Assembly: GCA_030650265.1 (NCBI GenBank)
Contig: JAUSEJ010000081.1
Location: forward strand, 1-7,765
Direction of reading: 5' to 3'
Source of the DNA: Dehalococcoidia bacterium
GTDB lineage: Bacteria; Chloroflexota; Dehalococcoidia; JACPQF01
Length of the DNA stretch: 7,765 nt
Every line of letters starts with the position of its first letter. Position 1 is the first letter of the stretch. The notes beneath the pieces are model-generated. The model did no database searches and had not been told where the DNA came from. It saw only the letters and a list, made by a program, of their open reading frames with translations. Positions 5,137 through 7,765 of this stretch are shown here, piece by piece. Both the position numbers and the translations under genes were made by a program.

Positions 5137-7765
5137 GTGAGGAAGGTGTTTCGGAGAGAAACGATCGCTGACGAGCTGGGGGTAGCCAATGCAAGGGCCT
5201 TATTGGCTGTCGGTATTGTCGTTTCTATCCTGATAATGGTGGCGATCTTCCTGCCGCCTATCTCACTTCTGGACAGGCTATCCGGAGGCGATGGCACTAG
5301 CGGCCAGATGGTGCTCTTAGCCAGCGGGGGCAGCAGCACCGCTGCCGGCTTGACCATTGAGGTTCGCTCCGGTGCTTTGGATTCCGACGTGAACGTGAAG
5401 GTTCAACAGAGGAACAAAGGCCAAAAGGTCGAGCCTCTGCCCCAGAACATAGCGGCTGCCAGCGCAGTCTTCGAATTGACACCCGCAAAGCCGGTAAACG
5501 TACCGTTCAGCGTGGTAGTGACGCTGGACGAGCCGTCCCGACTGGAAGATAATCTCGATGTTTTCGCCCTCCAGGATGGCGCCTGGAATTGGATCGCCGG
5601 GGCTGCGCTGAGCGGCGACGGTCAGTCGGCACGGGCTTCTCTCGGGAATATCCCTTCTGCTCTGATTGTGGGAAGAATCGCCACGCAGCAGCCATCAATC
5701 GCCGGCTGGCTCCCACCCAAGGCCGGGATGGACTTCGTGGCCAGAGATACCGTAGATGTTGTCAATCCCCTTTGGCACGTAGTAAACGACGATGGTTCTT
5801 TGGCCGGATCACTGACGGCACTCCCCTCGGGGAAATTCGCCGTATATCCGACTATTCAGAACCAAACGGCCGGCGTTTATAGCGGCGAAACCTTAAATCG
5901 AATACTCCGAGCCGACGATGTCCGCCAGCGGCACGTCACGAACATTGTCAACTTGGCCAAGTCTAATCAATTCGGCGGTGTCGACATAAACTATCAGAAC
6001 ATTGACCCACTCCTGCGGGACAAGTTCACCGCCTTCGTTTCCGACCTCGCAACTTCGCTCCACAGGGAACAACGCCGCATCAGCCTCGTGCTGCCTCTGC
6101 CCCAAAAGAGTAGCAGCGGCTGGGACACGGGCGCTTACGATTGGCAGGCTTTGGGCAAAGTGGCCGATTATGTGGTCATCGCGGCAGAGCCGGACCAAAG
6201 CCTCTACTCATCGCGCATGCCAGAGGTTCTCGCCTATGCGACCAGCCAGATCGACCGTCGCAAGCTTAATCTTATGGCGAGCGTTCTGAGCCACGAAAAA
6301 TCGAAGTCGGGAATAAAGGACCTCTCCCTCGCTGAGGCGTTAGATCCGCTGATCAAGGTCGAAATCAAGGGCAACTCGAAGCCAGCGCCGGGCGAGACCA
6401 TCATTATCTACTCGCCCAATCTCATGACCGATACGGGCGCTTCTGGCGTTCTCTGGAACAATGACACGAAGACCGTGGGCTTCTCGTACGCCGGTTCAGA
6501 TGGACAGCAGACCGTCTGGTTGGAAAACAGTTTTAGCCTGGCTTTCAAGCTCCAGTACGTGAAACAATTCAATCTGCGGGGAGTTAGCGTCCAGAACCTC
6601 GGCGATGGGGCCGCCGACAAAGACATTGCAGCAGTTCTTCAGGTACTCAAGACTACGGGCTCTGTTCCACTCTCGATTCCCAATGACAAGACCCTATCCG
6701 CCCAATGGAAAAGCAGCGACGGAGGCCTTTCCCCGGGCGGGGCGGGCTGGACGAACTGGACGGCTCCCAATAATCCCGGCGCAACCTACACTCTCACCCT
6801 GTCGGTTAGCGACGGAATTAGCTCGGTGAGCGGCGCCAGGACCCTTGCAGTGGCCGTGCCAGCAACACCCACGCCGACGTTCACGCCTACTTCCACGCCG
6901 AGGCCAGCCACAGCCACGCCTGCACCGACGATCGCTGCCCCTTCGGCAACCGCCAGAGTGGGACCAACCGACACGCCGCCAACGCCCACGACTGTGCCAG
7001 CCACGGCTACGCCGGTCTTCCAGCCTGGCCAAGCTAAGTATCCTGGTCTCAGTTACGGCATGCAATTAGATCAAGGGACCAACCTGCCCAGGGCGCTGCA
7101 AATGGTTAAGTCGGCAGGCTTTACCTGGGCCAAGATACAGATCCGCTGGGATGGTGTGGAGTCATCCAAGGGCAACATCAACTGGGGCTACCTTGATGGG
7201 ATAGTGAATCAGATGTCCGCCAACGGCGTTCGGGTTCTCTTTAGCTTCACGGCCGCACCTAGATGGTCGACCCCAGCGGATTACACGGACCCGGGTCCGC
7301 CAAGAGATCCACAAGACCTGGCCAATTTTGTCGGCGCCATTGCCGCGCACTATCCCGGCAGAGTTCATGCCTACGAGATCTGGAATGAGCAGAACGTCTT
7401 CTTCGAATGGGGAGGCAGGGGAAAGCGACTGAACGCCACAAAATACGTGGAACTTCTTAAGGCTTCCTACTATGCCGTCAAAGCGGCTGATCCGAACGCG
7501 GTGGTTGTCTCGGGTGGACTGACGCCGACCGGCTGGAACGACGGCGATACGGCCTATGATGATTTGGTCTACATGGACATGATGTACCAGGCCGGCGTAA
7601 AGGACTACTGCGATGCCATTGGTGTCCATGGCAACGTGGTTATGCCCTACGCTGCTAACCTTGCGGCGGGCGCCAACGGAGACCACGGAAGCTTCTACTT
7701 CCGCCGTTTCGAGCAAATCAGGGATATCATGGTCAAATACGGCGATCAAGACAAGCAAATGTGGT
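5137..7765 (+). CDS. Membrane-anchored multidomain protein: degenerate GH18-like barrel plus clan GH-A glycosidase (C-terminus outside window)
   Basis: An uninterrupted frame of 876 codons runs off the right edge. The start is GTG 5137, with AAGGAG (5120-5125) 11 nt upstream; no better start precedes the membrane segment. Residues 1-19 are short and charged, and about 20-45 form one transmembrane helix or uncleaved signal anchor, so the rest should lie outside the membrane. Residues about 60-180 form a beta-rich module of unknown family. Residues about 185-500 resemble a GH18 (chitinase-like) barrel, but the DxxDxDxE motif reads GGVDINYQ (280-287), so the catalytic Glu is Gln287. An Ig-like region (about 505-574) and a Thr/Pro-rich linker (about 575-630) follow. 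From about 636 a clan GH-A barrel begins, similar to GH39/GH5-type enzymes, with acid/base candidate E751 in EIWNEQN. The nucleophile should lie just past the edge. A cell-surface polysaccharide-binding or -degrading role is likely; the substrate is unknown. Confidence 0.85.
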   Translation, partial: MRKVFRRETIADELGVANARALLAVGIVVSILIMVAIFLPPISLLDRLSGGDGTSGQMVLLASGGSSTAAGLTIEVRSGALDSDVNVKVQQRNKGQKVEPLPQNIAAASAVFELTPAKPVNVPFSVVVTLDEPSRLEDNLDVFALQDGAWNWIAGAALSGDGQSARASLGNIPSALIVGRIATQQPSIAGWLPPKAGMDFVARDTVDVVNPLWHVVNDDGSLAGSLTALPSGKFAVYPTIQNQTAGVYSGETLNRILRADDVRQRHVTNIVNLAKSNQFGGVDINYQNIDPLLRDKFTAFVSDLATSLHREQRRISLVLPLPQKSSSGWDTGAYDWQALGKVADYVVIAAEPDQSLYSSRMPEVLAYATSQIDRRKLNLMASVLSHEKSKSGIKDLSLAEALDPLIKVEIKGNSKPAPGETIIIYSPNLMTDTGASGVLWNNDTKTVGFSYAGSDGQQTVWLENSFSLAFKLQYVKQFNLRGVSVQNLGDGAADKDIAAVLQVLKTTGSVPLSIPNDKTLSAQWKSSDGGLSPGGAGWTNWTAPNNPGATYTLTLSVSDGISSVSGARTLAVAVPATPTPTFTPTSTPRPATATPAPTIAAPSATARVGPTDTPPTPTTVPATATPVFQPGQAKYPGLSYGMQLDQGTNLPRALQMVKSAGFTWAKIQIRWDGVESSKGNINWGYLDGIVNQMSANGVRVLFSFTAAPRWSTPADYTDPGPPRDPQDLANFVGAIAAHYPGRVHAYEIWNEQNVFFEWGGRGKRLNATKYVELLKASYYAVKAADPNAVVVSGGLTPTGWNDGDTAYDDLVYMDMMYQAGVKDYCDAIGVHGNVVMPYAANLAAGANGDHGSFYFRRFEQIRDIMVKYGDQDKQMW
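6859..7026 (+). other. Thr/Pro-rich interdomain linker coding segment
   Basis: This stretch encodes about 56 residues dominated by Thr, Pro and Ala, with repeated TPTP-like units (residues about 575-630). It separates the Ig-like module from the C-terminal glycosidase and is probably an extended, possibly O-glycosylated spacer. Its codon bias also creates long spurious reading frames on the minus strand (Arg- or Gly/Val-rich) that should not be annotated. Confidence 0.8.

Noticed and set aside
6694..7065. Arg/Gly/Trp-rich and Gly/Val-rich minus-strand reading frames
   Set aside because: They are the complement of the Thr/Pro-rich linker of the plus-strand protein. Their composition is an artefact, and no ribosome-binding site or known domain supports them.
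7162..7758. 198-codon minus-strand reading frame
   Set aside because: The opposite strand encodes a coherent clan GH-A barrel with a WNE motif in frame with the upstream domains. The minus-strand product has no recognisable features.

Overview
The window looks like a bacterial chromosomal segment of moderate GC content, most likely from a Chloroflexota (Anaerolineae-like) bacterium. This placement is an inference. It rests mainly on the last gene: a membrane-anchored secreted protein with a Thr/Pro-rich 'TPTPT' linker joining a GH18-like barrel to a second glycosidase, an architecture I associate with that phylum. GTG and TTG starts, clear Shine-Dalgarno sites and sigma-70-type promoters are visible. 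No rRNA, tRNA, CRISPR array or replication origin was seen.

Layout. (1) Positions 1-1081, minus strand: 5' part of a large SNF2-type DEAH helicase whose N-terminus is fused to an XRE-type helix-turn-helix. It starts at TTG and has a near-consensus extended -10 promoter (1113-1141). Its C-terminal half lies outside the window to the left. (2) Positions 1157-2626: a complete single-gene insertion sequence with imperfect 20-bp terminal inverted repeats and an intact DDE transposase with a zinc ribbon, best assigned to the ISKra4 family. A perfect 9-bp hairpin sits just before the transposase ribosome-binding site. (3) Positions 2703-4916: a complete GH57 alpha-amylase/4-alpha-glucanotransferase with all family motifs. 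(4) Positions 4917-5136: an intergenic region with a strong extended -10 promoter and a leader of about 155 nt containing hairpins. (5) Positions 5137-7765 (runs off the right edge): a membrane-anchored, multidomain surface protein with an N-terminal beta-type module, a GH18-like barrel with a substituted catalytic motif, an Ig-like module, a Thr/Pro linker and a clan GH-A glycosidase domain.

How the parts relate. The GH57 enzyme has no signal peptide and should act on alpha-glucans in the cytoplasm. The following protein is anchored outside the membrane and probably binds or cleaves extracellular polysaccharide. The two genes point the same way, but the second has its own promoter, so a shared pathway is only a possibility. 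The helicase belongs to a kind of protein often found in anti-phage or DNA-repair loci. Whether it is part of a defence system cannot be decided without the DNA to the left. The IS lies in the divergent intergenic region, only 15 bp upstream of the helicase -35 box and about 27 bp upstream of the putative GH57 -35, so it probably separates two originally unrelated neighbourhoods.
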